Counted from the first letter of the stretch, positions 44,201 to 52,992 are shown. The stretch: DNA of 64,000 nt from JAYRSJ01 sp041920215 (GCA_041920215.1 JAYRSJ010000004.1:194910-258909), one strand, 5' to 3'. Program-made: numbers and translations. The notes: generated by a model not told the origin, from the sequence alone.

Positions 44201-44508
44201 ACGGCGCCCAGGCGGTCGAGGCGATCAATGCCCAGGCCAGCATGGGCCGGCCCTTCGATGCGGTGCTGATGGACGTGCAGATGCCGGTGATGAGCGGCTA
44301 CGAAGCCACCCGCCGCGTGCGCCAGCGGCACAGCGCCGAGCAGCTGCCCATCGTGGCCCTGACCGCCGCCGCGCTCAGCTCCGAGCGCGACGAGGCCCTG
44401 GCGGCCGGCATGAACGAGTTCCTGACCAAGCCCATCGACGCGCCGCGCCTGCGCGCCAGCCTGGTGCGCCTGATCGGCCACCGCGACAACGACGCCACCC
44501 GCAGCTGA
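41215..44508 (+). CDS. Large membrane hybrid histidine kinase with multiple PAS domains and receiver
   Basis: This protein of about 1097 residues has five or six hydrophobic helices (about 30-205), then four PAS-type domains (about 215-700). The kinase core has the H-box NTSHEIRTPLNG (His726), N-box NYLSNALKF and G-boxes DSGPGI and GTGLGLSIC. A C-terminal receiver (about 965-1090) has Asp1020 in LMDVQMPVMSG. There is no HPt domain, so onward transfer needs a separate protein. GTG at 41215 is proposed as start because the residues between the earlier GTG at 41083 and this point look non-coding. It follows pyrF and faces another hybrid kinase. Its stimulus is unknown. Confidence 0.87.
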   Translation: MSKDTLDELSSLVGIEASPASRQAALERSVQQHAIRLFLAASTLMAAVVGSLLWFSTVPGEPLQGLAPPLLAWLLAGLGAFFIWQPARQRSATLALGLMALVMGLAVLVAVSRQLGLHSLSLGVLGLMVALGTAMQGLRGGLTLLALGAAALSGLGWAELQGWIVPEQGGRSLGARLLTHAVLLGVGLVVGLGTQRMLRRSLQEANDRNARFRHLLGMAADWYWEMDREFRFTHLAEDKPGSSGLDLAARLGKAPWEIEQMGLSDDEMDAHRADLESHRPFHGMVARRRAADGSTGFVSISGEPRFDAQGSFRGYWGVGRDVTQEVQAQQAVAATETRYRELFRRSPSPLILHRWGRVLDANPAAMAMFGYTQRASMIGQDLFSHYEPGDDERGRQRAAKLEAMAVGAMLPMAEFKLRTLSRRRRLVQATSVRVDAASGPATLSFFIDQTEASRAQEALRRSEGLLSHLVATSPDVITLTEMGSGRYAMVNKTFEELTGYSAEEVLGRTSEEIGIWRSAADRARVVDGVRQQGKVNELPVNFVNKRGETISVVMSAAPFSMDGQAYLVINARDVTESERTRLVHAAILQNASIGITLTREQHFVMVNPLVEQMFDWPPGGLLGQHGSVVWPGPDAYAAVGAELGPRLAAGEQVEIERPMRRRDGSTFLCRLLAKAVDPTHPSRGGTIWIMEDVTEKRRVEAALAQAKDEAQAANRAKSAFLANTSHEIRTPLNGLVGLARMLQQPDLDADTRRHYLDQMLDSAESLSGLISDILDLSKIEAGRLTLESLPFALREMLATMRMGYLTLAQARGLAFRIEVDDSVPAWVVGDPVRTRQILSNYLSNALKFTQQGEVVVRVRELGEPDERRIRIEVQDSGPGIDPALHERLFQPFTQADESTTRRYGGTGLGLSICRELATLMGGTVGVDSQLGQGATFWAELPLPGAPTPISTQLREARDNQDLQGLRVLMVEDNPVNMMIAVALLEQWGLEVSQASDGAQAVEAINAQASMGRPFDAVLMDVQMPVMSGYEATRRVRQRHSAEQLPIVALTAAALSSERDEALAAGMNEFLTKPIDAPRLRASLVRLIGHRDNDATRS

Positions 44509-44535
44509 TCGACCGCTAACAATGCAGCGGCTTGC

Positions 44536-47500
44536 CTAGCCGGCCGCCGGCACCGGCGGCAGCCGCGCCAGCAGCCCGTCCACCAGGGCCAGGGCCTCGG
44601 CCAGCGCGAAGCCCGCCACCGCCTGCTGCAGCGGCCGCAGCAGCTCGGGCGCATGGGCGGCCAGCAGCGGCTGCAGCGGCTCGAAGGCATCGACCGCATC
44701 CAGATCGTCGCTGGCCAGCAGGGCACGCCAGGCCAGCAGCCGCTCGCGCAGCGCCTGCAGATCGGCCACCGGCACGATCTGCGGCTGGAGCAGCGGCGGC
44801 CAGGCCGCCAGGCTGCGCCGCAGACCCTGGATCTGCAGGTCCAGGGCCTGCAACGCATCGACCGCCGGGTCCGGCACGGCGGTGGGCTGAGCCAGCAACA
44901 GCTCGCCCTGGCGCGCCTGTTGAGCGAGCCCGGCCAGCCCCAGATTGGCCGCCACCCCGCGCAGCTGCTGCAGGGCCTGCTGCGCGGCATCGCCCTGCTC
45001 CTGTGCCAGCCGCTGCAGCAGCGCCGCCAGGCGCTGGGCCTGGCCGCCCACCGCACGCAGCCCCTGGCCAAGCTGCAGGCACTCCAGCATGGCCAGACGC
45101 TCCTGCCAGGCTTGCTCCAGCGGGCCGGAGGCATCGGTCGATCCCTTCGGCTCGGTCGGCGCCGCAGCCGGCAGCCAAAGCTGCAGGGCCTCGCGCAGCC
45201 GCTCCGGGCCGACCGGCTTGGGCACATGGTCGTTCATGCCCGCGGCCAGGGCCTGGGCACGGTCCTCGGCAAAGACATTGGCGCTCATCGCCAGTATCGG
45301 CCGCTCGCGATAGGCCGGCAGCTGGCGCAGCCGGCGGGTCGCCTCCAGCCCATCCATGCGCGGCATCTGTATGTCCATCAGCAGCAGGTCATAGGTCTGG
45401 CGCTGCGCCAGCTCCAGCGCCTCCAGCCCGTCGGCGGCCAGGTCCACCACATAACCCATGGACAGCAGCAGATCGCGCGCCACCTCCTGGTTCAGCGGGT
45501 TGTCCTCGACCAGCAGGATGTGGGGCGCGCGGCCGGCCGGTGCCGGCGACGGCAGCGCGGGCAAGGGCGTCGGGGCCGGCGCGGGAGCGGGCGCCGCATT
45601 CAGCGCCGCCGCCACCGCCTCGGCCAGCAGGGCCGGCAACACCGGCTTGGGCACGAAGGCGGCAAAGCCCTCGGCGGCCAGTTCCTCGCGCGGGCAACCG
45701 CTGGAGCCGCTGACCAGCACACAGGCCGGCGCCTGTCGCAGCGCCAGCTGGTGCAGCCGCGCGACCAGGGCCGAACCGCTCATGCCGGGCATCTGCCAAT
45801 CGGTCAGCAGCAGCAGGAAGGGATCGCCCTCGGCATCCGCGGCCGCCAGGCTCAGCAGGGCCTGGGCGCCGTCGGCGGCGACCTCCACCCGCGCGCCCAT
45901 GCGCTCCATCAGGTCCTGCAGGATCAGACGGGCCTCGTCCACATCGTCCACCACCAGCACCCGGCTGCGCGGCGGCAGCGCATGCGGCAGCGGCGGCCGC
46001 TCGTGGCCGCGGCGCAGCGGCAGCTCGAACCAGAAGCAGCTGCCCTGGCCGGTCTGGCTCTGCACGCCGATCTGCCCCCCCATCAGCTCCACCAGGCGGC
46101 GCGATATCGCCAGGCCCAGGCCGGTGCCGCCATAGAGACGCGTCGTCGAGGCGTCAGCCTGCTCGAAGGCACGGAACAGGCGCTCCTGCTGCTCGGCGCT
46201 CAGGCCGATGCCGGTATCGCGCACCTCGAAGCGCAGCCACAGCTGCTCGTCCTGCTGGCGCAGCAGCTGGCCGCGCAGCACCACGCTGCCCTGCTCGGTG
46301 AACTTGACCGCATTGCTGACCAGGTTCAACAGTACCTGGCCCAGGCGCACCGCATCGCCATGCAGCAATGGCGGCAGGCCGGCGATATCGGCGGCCAGTT
46401 CCAGGCCCTTGGCCTCGGCCTTCTCGGCGGTCAGCGCGAAGACATTGGACACCACCGGCTCCAGCGCGAAGTCACCAGGGTCCAGCTGCAGCTTGCCGGC
46501 CTCGATCTTGGAGAAGTCCAGGATGTCGTTGATCACCGCCAGCAGATGCAGGGCCGCGCCCGAGATCTTGTCCAGCTGCTGTTGCTGGCGCGGATTGGGC
46601 GACTCGCGGCGCAGCAGATGGGTCAGGCCGATGATGGCATTCATCGGCGTGCGGATCTCGTGGCTCATATTCGCTAGGAAGGCGCTCTTGGCCCGGCTGG
46701 CGCTCTCGGCCTCGTCGCGGGCACGGCGCAGCGCCGCCGCCACCTCATGCTCGCGGCTGATGTCGTCGATCAGACCGATCACGGTGTCGGCCATGCCCAC
46801 ATGGTCGAGGCGGGCGCCGGTCATGCGCGCCCAGAATCGGCTGCCGTCCTTGCGCACCAGCTCGCGCTCGCGCTGGTGCACCACGCCGGCCTCCATCTGC
46901 CCGTACAGGGCCGCACCATCCTGGATGTAGTCGGCGTCGGAGCTGTACCAGAGCCGTACCGACTGCCGCTGCAGCTCGCCCGGCGCCCAGCCCAGCATCT
47001 GCTCCAGCTTGCGATTGCAGCGCACGATGCGCCGATTGCGGATCAGCACAATGCCCACCGCGGCGGCGTCGAAGATCACCCGCAGCTCCTCGTGGCTGGA
47101 CTGCAGCGCCTGCGTCTGCTCGGCCAGCGTGGCGTTCGCGCGGTCCAGCGCGGCGGTGCGCTCGGCCACGCGCTGCTCCAGCTGGTCGCGGTAGCGCGCC
47201 AGCTCGCGCTCGGTGCGCTTGCGTTCGGTGATGTCCACCCACAGTCCGGTCAGGCAGCGCCGGCCCTGCAGCTGCAGCGGTTTGACCGAGATCCAGAAGT
47301 CGCGCACGCTGCCGTCCTTGCAGCGGCGCTGGTTCTCGAACTCAACGCCGTTCTCAGCATCCACCCGGGCATTCATCGCGTCGACCGCGGCGCGGTCCAT
47401 GCTGGCCTGCAGGTCGTAGAGGGTCAGCTGGGCGAACTCCTCGCGCTCATAGCCCAGCGCACGGCAGGCCGCTTCGTTGAAGCTGAGAAAGCCCAGGCTC

Positions 47501-48825
47501 GCCCGGTCGATCAACACAATGCCATTGGGCGCCTGGGACACGATCTGGCTGTAGAGTTCCTCACGCTCGCGCAGCGCCTGCTGGGCCTGGTGCAGCGCGG
47601 TGATGTCGCGGCCCACACCCAGCACGCCGATCAGCTGCTGGCGGCCGTCGTAGATCAGGCTCTTGATCGAGACGATCAGCTCCTCGTGGCCGTCGGCGAA
47701 GCGGCGCCAGTGCGGCGCCACCTCGGCGCGGCCACCGGCCAGCGCGCGCTCGTCCGCCTCGCGGTAGAGCGCGCCCTCCTGCGGCAAGAACAGCTCGGCA
47801 TCGGTCTTGCCTTCCAGGTCCGCGGCGCTGCGGCCGGTCAGGTCCATGAAGCGCTGGTTGAAGATGCGGTAGGCGCCCTGGGCGTCCTTGAGCCAGACCA
47901 GATCGGGCATGCCCTGGACCAGCGCCCGCAGCTGCTGGCGCTCCCGCTCCAGCTCGCGGCGCACCGCGTCGCGCTCGCGCTGGGCATCGGCAAAGCGCAG
48001 CAGCGACTGGGCCAGCGCTCCCACCATGCCGGCCGGCTGGGCTGCCAGCCGCTGGACCTCGGTACGCAGCGCGGCATCGTCGATGCCGCCGCCCTCGTTG
48101 ACATCCAGCAGCGCCTCGTTGAGCCGGTCCAGGCGCCGCGCCAACGCATGGGCCGCCCACATCCAGGCGCCCAGCAGCAGCAGGCTGATCAGCAGCAGCC
48201 AGCGCTGGCGCTGCGCTGCCGCCTGCTCGATCTGCTGGCGGCTCGCGGCCAGGCCCTCGATGCCATGCTGGTCGATGCGCTGGCTCAGCCAATGCGCCTG
48301 CAGCGCGAAGGCGCGGTACAGCTGCTCGGTACGCATCAGCTGCAGCAGCGCCTGGTCGGCATCGCCGGGTGGCTGCACGCTGCTGCCTAGCAGGGCCTGA
48401 CTGAAGTCCGCGAAGCGGGACTGGATCTGCGCCAGATCGACGGTCTGCAGCCCATGCTCGCCGATCTGCTGCAGCGCCTCGATGCGGCCCTGCAGCAGCG
48501 GCAGCTGCCGGGCGATATCGGCCCGGGCCGCAGCGGCCTCGGCCGCGCCGAGACGGCCGTCCAGGCGCTGCGCCAGCAGATCGCCATAGCGCTGCTGCAG
48601 CTGCAGCTGCAGCGCCTCGGCGCTCAGGTGCAAGGCCTCGGCGGCGGCCCGCTGATCCTGTTGCAGGTCCTGGTTGGCGGCCCGCAGGGCCTGGGCGTCG
48701 ATGTGCTGCGACCACAGGCTGAAGCCCAGGCCCACGGCCAGGGCCAAGGCCATGGGCAGGAAGAGCAGCAGCAGAAAGCGCAGGCGCCGGTTGTTGCGAC
48801 GGAAGTTCTGCGAGACGGCGGACAT
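44536..48825 (-). CDS. Very large hybrid histidine kinase (PAS x3, HK, two receivers, degenerate HPt)
   Basis: This protein of about 1429 residues has one transmembrane helix at about 14-35 and a second at about 207-230. Three PAS domains occupy about 300-700. The kinase core has the H-box NMSHEIRTPMNA (His722), followed by two receivers with Asp1009 (LLTDWQMPG) and Asp1151 (LLMDIQMPR). The C-terminal helical domain (about 1250-1429) looks like HPt, but the expected His is Gln1286 (in ALQQLRGVAANLG). The start at 48825 directly precedes the first membrane helix; the longer open frame lies within the HD-GYP gene. It is 20 bases downstream of that gene, in one operon. Confidence 0.88.
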   Translation of the reverse strand: MSAVSQNFRRNNRRLRFLLLLFLPMALALAVGLGFSLWSQHIDAQALRAANQDLQQDQRAAAEALHLSAEALQLQLQQRYGDLLAQRLDGRLGAAEAAAARADIARQLPLLQGRIEALQQIGEHGLQTVDLAQIQSRFADFSQALLGSSVQPPGDADQALLQLMRTEQLYRAFALQAHWLSQRIDQHGIEGLAASRQQIEQAAAQRQRWLLLISLLLLGAWMWAAHALARRLDRLNEALLDVNEGGGIDDAALRTEVQRLAAQPAGMVGALAQSLLRFADAQRERDAVRRELERERQQLRALVQGMPDLVWLKDAQGAYRIFNQRFMDLTGRSAADLEGKTDAELFLPQEGALYREADERALAGGRAEVAPHWRRFADGHEELIVSIKSLIYDGRQQLIGVLGVGRDITALHQAQQALREREELYSQIVSQAPNGIVLIDRASLGFLSFNEAACRALGYEREEFAQLTLYDLQASMDRAAVDAMNARVDAENGVEFENQRRCKDGSVRDFWISVKPLQLQGRRCLTGLWVDITERKRTERELARYRDQLEQRVAERTAALDRANATLAEQTQALQSSHEELRVIFDAAAVGIVLIRNRRIVRCNRKLEQMLGWAPGELQRQSVRLWYSSDADYIQDGAALYGQMEAGVVHQRERELVRKDGSRFWARMTGARLDHVGMADTVIGLIDDISREHEVAAALRRARDEAESASRAKSAFLANMSHEIRTPMNAIIGLTHLLRRESPNPRQQQQLDKISGAALHLLAVINDILDFSKIEAGKLQLDPGDFALEPVVSNVFALTAEKAEAKGLELAADIAGLPPLLHGDAVRLGQVLLNLVSNAVKFTEQGSVVLRGQLLRQQDEQLWLRFEVRDTGIGLSAEQQERLFRAFEQADASTTRLYGGTGLGLAISRRLVELMGGQIGVQSQTGQGSCFWFELPLRRGHERPPLPHALPPRSRVLVVDDVDEARLILQDLMERMGARVEVAADGAQALLSLAAADAEGDPFLLLLTDWQMPGMSGSALVARLHQLALRQAPACVLVSGSSGCPREELAAEGFAAFVPKPVLPALLAEAVAAALNAAPAPAPAPTPLPALPSPAPAGRAPHILLVEDNPLNQEVARDLLLSMGYVVDLAADGLEALELAQRQTYDLLLMDIQMPRMDGLEATRRLRQLPAYRERPILAMSANVFAEDRAQALAAGMNDHVPKPVGPERLREALQLWLPAAAPTEPKGSTDASGPLEQAWQERLAMLECLQLGQGLRAVGGQAQRLAALLQRLAQEQGDAAQQALQQLRGVAANLGLAGLAQQARQGELLLAQPTAVPDPAVDALQALDLQIQGLRRSLAAWPPLLQPQIVPVADLQALRERLLAWRALLASDDLDAVDAFEPLQPLLAAHAPELLRPLQQAVAGFALAEALALVDGLLARLPPVPAAG

Positions 48826-48845
48826 GGACGGGCGGGACGGACGGC

Positions 48846-50012
48846 TCAGTGCTGATCGGCGTAGCGGGCGGCGACGGCCACGAACTCGTCCACATGGTCG
48901 AGCAGGGCATCGGCAATATCGGGGTCGAAATGGCGGCCGCGCCCCTCGCGGATGATGCCCAGCACCTGGTCCAGCGGAAAGGCTTGCTTGTAATGGCGGC
49001 GCGACATCAGGGCGTCGAACACATCGGCGATCGCCATCAGCCGGGCCGGCAGCGGGATCGCCTCGCCGGCCAGGCCGGCCGGGTAGCCGCTGCCGTCCCA
49101 TTTCTCGTGATGCCCGCCGGCGATCGCGCGCGCGGTCTCCAGAAAGGCCAGCGGCGCGTCGCCGCCATGCCCCTCGCCGCGGCCCTCGACCGTGATCGTC
49201 GGATAGTTGGCCCGCACCCGCGCGATCGCCTCGTCCAGCGCCTGCGCGCCGATCGCCGCATGGGTCTTCATGATCTCGAACTCCGCCGGCGTCAGCCGGC
49301 CGGGCTTCAGCAGGATGGCGTCGGGAATGCCGACCTTGCCGATATCGTGCAGCGGCGAGGCACGGGCAATGCGCTGGCAGACCTGCGGATTGGCCAGCTC
49401 GGCGGCAAAGCGCGGATGCTTGCGCAGCCGCTTGATCAGCAGGGCCACATAAGACTGGGTGCGATGCAGATGGTTGCCGGTCTCGTTGTCGCGCTTCTCG
49501 GCCAGCAGGGCCAGCGCATTCAGCGCCACCTCCTTGACCAGCTCGTTCTCCAGCATGCGGCGGTGTACCTCGGCATCGAGAAAGGCGTTCTGGTGGCTCA
49601 GCCAATCGCGCGACTTCTTCAGCTCCAGCTGGGCCTTGACCCGGGCCAGCAGCAGCGCCGGCTTGATGGGCTTGGTGACATAGTCCACCGCTCCCAGCGA
49701 CAGGCCCAGCTCCTCGTCGTCGTCGCCGTCCAGCGCGGTCACGAAGATCACCGGAATGTCGGCCGTGCTCATCTGCGCGCGCAGCTGGCGCAGCACCTCG
49801 TAGCCGTCCATGCCCGGCATCATCACATCGAGCAGGATCAGATCGGGATGCGGCTCGGTGGCCGCCGCCTGCAGCGCATGCTGGCCGGAGTTCGCCACCC
49901 GGACCCGGTAGAAGGGCCGCAGCAGCTGGCCGATGACGCCGAGATTCTCGCGCGTATCGTCCACCACCAGCACCGTGGCCAGGGGTGCCGATTGATCCGC
50001 GACCTGCTGCAT
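48846..50012 (-). CDS. Response regulator with HD-GYP phosphodiesterase domain (RpfG-like)
   Basis: This protein of about 388 residues has an N-terminal receiver (VLVVDDTRENL start, phospho-site Asp in ILLDVMMPGMDG, conserved Lys in VTKPIKP) and a C-terminal HD-GYP domain. The metal-binding HD pair is His222-Asp223 in LHDIGKVGIP, and the GYP motif is at residues 309-311 (HEKWDGSGYP). Such proteins hydrolyse cyclic-di-GMP under control of a partner kinase. It is the first gene of an operon with the 1429-residue hybrid kinase. The start at 50012 fits the receiver; upstream is a GGC-repeat-containing gap. Confidence 0.92.
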   Translation of the reverse strand: MQQVADQSAPLATVLVVDDTRENLGVIGQLLRPFYRVRVANSGQHALQAAATEPHPDLILLDVMMPGMDGYEVLRQLRAQMSTADIPVIFVTALDGDDDEELGLSLGAVDYVTKPIKPALLLARVKAQLELKKSRDWLSHQNAFLDAEVHRRMLENELVKEVALNALALLAEKRDNETGNHLHRTQSYVALLIKRLRKHPRFAAELANPQVCQRIARASPLHDIGKVGIPDAILLKPGRLTPAEFEIMKTHAAIGAQALDEAIARVRANYPTITVEGRGEGHGGDAPLAFLETARAIAGGHHEKWDGSGYPAGLAGEAIPLPARLMAIADVFDALMSRRHYKQAFPLDQVLGIIREGRGRHFDPDIADALLDHVDEFVAVAARYADQH

Positions 50013-50172
50013 GAAGAGTGCCCCTGCTGAGCGCCCGCGGACCGATATCCCGGGCTTCGCTTCAGCACAAGGGAACACCCGCAGCCCCGGCGGCGGCGGC
50101 GGCGGCGAGCTTACATCCTGTGACAAATTGCACAAGCCCGCTGCAGCGACCGCTGCGGCCTGCGCCCGCCGC

Positions 50173-52461
50173 TCAGACGGCGAACAGCGGCAGCTGGCGA
50201 CGCCGCTCGCCAGTGAGCGCGAACAGGGCGTTGGCCAGGGCCGGCGCCACCGGCGGGGTGCCGGGCTCGCCGACCCCGCCGGGCGGCCGCTCGCTGGCGA
50301 CGATATGGGTCTCGATGCGCGGGGTCTGGGCCAGCGTCAGCAGCGGATAGTCAGGGAAGTTGCGCTGCTGCACCCGGCCGGCGACTATATCGACGCGACC
50401 CCAGATCGCGGCACTGAGGCCGAAGATCACCGCGCCCTCCATCTGACGCTCGACGATGCGGGGATTGACCACTGTGCCGCAGTCGATGGCCGCCACCACC
50501 CGCAGCACGCGCGGCTGGCCGCCCGGGTCCAGCCTCAGCTCGAGCACCTGGGCGACGATGCTGCCGAAGCTCTCGTGCAGGGCCAGGCCGCGCCCCACCC
50601 CCGCAGGCAAGGCCTGAGCCCAGCCCGCGCGCTCGGCCGCCAGGCGCAGCACCGCCGCATGGCGCGGCAGGCCCGCCAGCAGTTCCAGCCGGTAGGCCAG
50701 CGGATCGACGCCCGCCGCATGGGCCAGTTCGTCGATAAAGCTCTCGATGAAGAAGGCATTGTGCGAATGCCCCACCGAGCGCCAGAAGCCCACCGGCACG
50801 CCGCTGCGGGTGGCCAGATGGGCGATGCGCTGGTGCGCGATCGCATAGGGCTGGTCGAACAGGCCCTCGGCCGCGCTCTTGTCGGGCAGCTCCAGCCGCG
50901 TGGCCAGCGCCGGCAGGCCGCGCTCCAGCCAGCGCGGCGTGATCGCGTCGCCGGCACTGCCGATGCGCAGGGCCAGCGGCCGGCCGTCGTGGCCCAGCCG
51001 CGCCTCCAGCCAGGCAGCGGCAGCCGGCCGGTAGAAATCGGCCGCCATGTCCTCCTCGCGCGACCACAGCAGCTGCACCGGCCGGCCGCCGGTCTCCAGC
51101 GCCACCCGCACCGCCTGGCCGACGATATCGACCTCCAGGCGCCGACCGAAGCCGCCGCCCAGATAGCTGACATGGACCTCCACCGCCTCCGGCGCGACGC
51201 CCGCCACCCGGGCCGCCAGGCGCCGGGCAAGACCCGGCACCTGGGTGGGCAGCCACAGCCGCACCCGGCCCTCGCCGACCTGGGCCGTGCAGTTGAGGGG
51301 CTCCAGCGCGGCATGGGCCAGATAGGGCGCCTGGTAGAGGGCCGCGATGCGCCGGCCGCCGCCTTGCTGCAGCGCGGCATCGGCCTCGCCCTGGCGATGA
51401 AAGACCGTGCCCTCGGCAGCCGCCCGCCGGGCCGCCGCGGCCAGTTCGGCGGCGATCGCCGCGCTGTCCAGCGGACCGGCGGGCCGCGGCTGCCACTGCG
51501 CCTCCAGCTGGGCCGCGCCGCGCAGCGCATGCCAGCTGCTCACGCCCAGCACCGCCAGCGCCGGCTGGGCACCGGCATAGGGGCCCAGGCGCAGCACCCG
51601 CTCGACGCCGGGCAGGCGCAAGGCCGCCTCCACATCGACCGTGCCCGGGCTGCCGCCCAGCATCGGGGCATGGCGTATCGCCGCATAGACCAGGACCTCC
51701 GGTCGCTGGTCCAGGCCGAAGCGGGCCGAGCCATCGCATTTGGCCGGCACATCCAGACGCGGCTGGCTGTGGCCGATCTGCCGCCACTGCGCGCGCGGCC
51801 GCAATACCACCTCGCCCGGCGGCGTGGCGGCCGCGGCGCTGGCCAGGGCCGCGAAATCGGCGCGCAGGCCCGAGGCCGGATGCTGGATCAGGCCCTGATC
51901 CAGCTGCAGCTCGGCGATCGGCAGCTTCCAGCGCAGCGAGGCGGCCCCCAGCAGCTGCTGGCGCGCGGTGGCCGCGGCCCAGCGCAGGCTGTCCCAGGCG
52001 TCGGCCACGCTGGAGCTGCCGCCGGTGGCATTGATGCCCAGCTCGCGCGCCAGCTTGGCCGTCAGCCAGCGGGCCAGCCGGGCCTGGCGGCTCTCGGCAC
52101 CCGGCTCCAGCTCGCGCGGCGTCAGCGGCAGCGCGCCGACGAACATCGCCACATTGCCGAAGATCGCCTCGTCGCCGGCCGGCACCAGCTGCAGCTGCTC
52201 CAGGTCGATCGCCAGCTCCTCGGCCGCCAGCTGGGCCAGCGCGGTATGCACGCCCTGGCCCATCTCGCTGCGCGGCATCGCCAGCAAGACCTGACCCCTG
52301 GCGTCAATCTTGATCCAGCCGTTCAGCGCCACCGGCATGCCGGCCGGGCGCTCCAGCACCGCGCGACCCTGGCGGCTGCGCGGCGGCAGCGCGGCCCAGC
52401 CCACCAGCAGCGCGCTGCCGCCGGCCGCCAGCCCCGAGAGCAGCAGGCTGCGCCGCCGCAT
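50173..52461 (-). CDS. Molybdenum hydroxylase large subunit (isoquinoline 1-oxidoreductase beta-like)
   Basis: This protein of about 762 residues belongs to the xanthine-dehydrogenase superfamily, IorB/aldehyde-dehydrogenase branch, with molybdopterin-cytosine-dinucleotide as the expected cofactor. The N-terminus (MRRRSLLLSGLAAGG) resembles a Tat-type export signal. The substrate and molybdenum site motifs LGGGFGRRLE and GVGEPGTPP, the latter with the catalytic Glu, are present. Its ATG overlaps the stop of the small-subunit gene by one base (TGATG). No XdhC-type maturation gene or cytochrome subunit is adjacent. The substrate is unknown; heteroaromatic rings or aldehydes are family possibilities. 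Confidence 0.88.
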   Translation of the reverse strand: MRRRSLLLSGLAAGGSALLVGWAALPPRSRQGRAVLERPAGMPVALNGWIKIDARGQVLLAMPRSEMGQGVHTALAQLAAEELAIDLEQLQLVPAGDEAIFGNVAMFVGALPLTPRELEPGAESRQARLARWLTAKLARELGINATGGSSSVADAWDSLRWAAATARQQLLGAASLRWKLPIAELQLDQGLIQHPASGLRADFAALASAAAATPPGEVVLRPRAQWRQIGHSQPRLDVPAKCDGSARFGLDQRPEVLVYAAIRHAPMLGGSPGTVDVEAALRLPGVERVLRLGPYAGAQPALAVLGVSSWHALRGAAQLEAQWQPRPAGPLDSAAIAAELAAAARRAAAEGTVFHRQGEADAALQQGGGRRIAALYQAPYLAHAALEPLNCTAQVGEGRVRLWLPTQVPGLARRLAARVAGVAPEAVEVHVSYLGGGFGRRLEVDIVGQAVRVALETGGRPVQLLWSREEDMAADFYRPAAAAWLEARLGHDGRPLALRIGSAGDAITPRWLERGLPALATRLELPDKSAAEGLFDQPYAIAHQRIAHLATRSGVPVGFWRSVGHSHNAFFIESFIDELAHAAGVDPLAYRLELLAGLPRHAAVLRLAAERAGWAQALPAGVGRGLALHESFGSIVAQVLELRLDPGGQPRVLRVVAAIDCGTVVNPRIVERQMEGAVIFGLSAAIWGRVDIVAGRVQQRNFPDYPLLTLAQTPRIETHIVASERPPGGVGEPGTPPVAPALANALFALTGERRRQLPLFAV

Positions 52462-52934
52462 CAGGCCGCGCCCCTGGCCAGGCGCTCGGCCGCCGCGTGA
52501 ATGCCGGCGCGCACCGCCGGGTAGCTGCCGCAGCGGCACAGATTGGTGATGGCCGCATCGATCTGGGCATCGCTGGGCCGGCGCTGCTGACGCAGCAGCG
52601 CGGCGGCAGCCATCAGCATGCCGCTCTGGCAATAGCCGCATTGCGGCACCTGCAGCGCGATCCAGGCGGCCTGCAGCTCCCGGCCCTCGGCACTGTCCGC
52701 CAGGCCCTCGATGGTGGTGATGGCCTGGCCCTGCACCGCCCCCAGCGGCGTCACACAGGCGCGCACCGCCCGGCCGTCCAGATGCACGGTGCAGGCGCCG
52801 CAGGCTGCGACACCGCAGCCGAACTTGGTGCCGGTCAGCTGCAGCCCGTCGCGCAGGGCCCATAGCAGCGGCATGGCCGGATCGCGCGCCATCTCGGGCA
52901 GCTCCCGCTCCTGCTTGTTGATGCGCAGACGCAT
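52461..52934 (-). CDS. Molybdenum hydroxylase [2Fe-2S] subunit (IorA-like)
   Basis: This protein of about 157 residues carries two [2Fe-2S] clusters that pass electrons from the molybdenum site of the large subunit. The plant-ferredoxin-type cluster is bound by Cys40, Cys45, Cys48 and Cys60. The second cluster is bound by Cys99, Cys102, Cys133 and Cys135 (QCGYCQSG and NLCRCGSY). Length matches the roughly 150-residue IorA family. The start at 52934 gives the normal family N-terminus (MRLRINKQE). It has no signal peptide, so export would have to be as a complex with the large subunit. It is divergent from an esterase-like gene. Confidence 0.92.
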   Translation of the reverse strand: MRLRINKQERELPEMARDPAMPLLWALRDGLQLTGTKFGCGVAACGACTVHLDGRAVRACVTPLGAVQGQAITTIEGLADSAEGRELQAAWIALQVPQCGYCQSGMLMAAAALLRQQRRPSDAQIDAAITNLCRCGSYPAVRAGIHAAAERLARGAA

Positions 52935-52992
52935 GCTTGGCAACACTCCTTCAGATGACGCGGGCCCGGGCGCGGGCGACAATCCGCCCATC

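Noticed and set aside
40870..44481. Open frame of about 1200 codons antisense to the hybrid kinase and pyrF
   Set aside because: Low-complexity Gln/His/Ala/Gly-rich translation typical of GC-rich shadow frames. The plus-strand kinase has all catalytic motifs.
50089..50107. Run of GGC triplets upstream of the HD-GYP gene
   Set aside because: It could be a phase-variable repeat, but such short GC-rich triplet runs are common in genomes of this composition, and it lies outside clear promoter elements.
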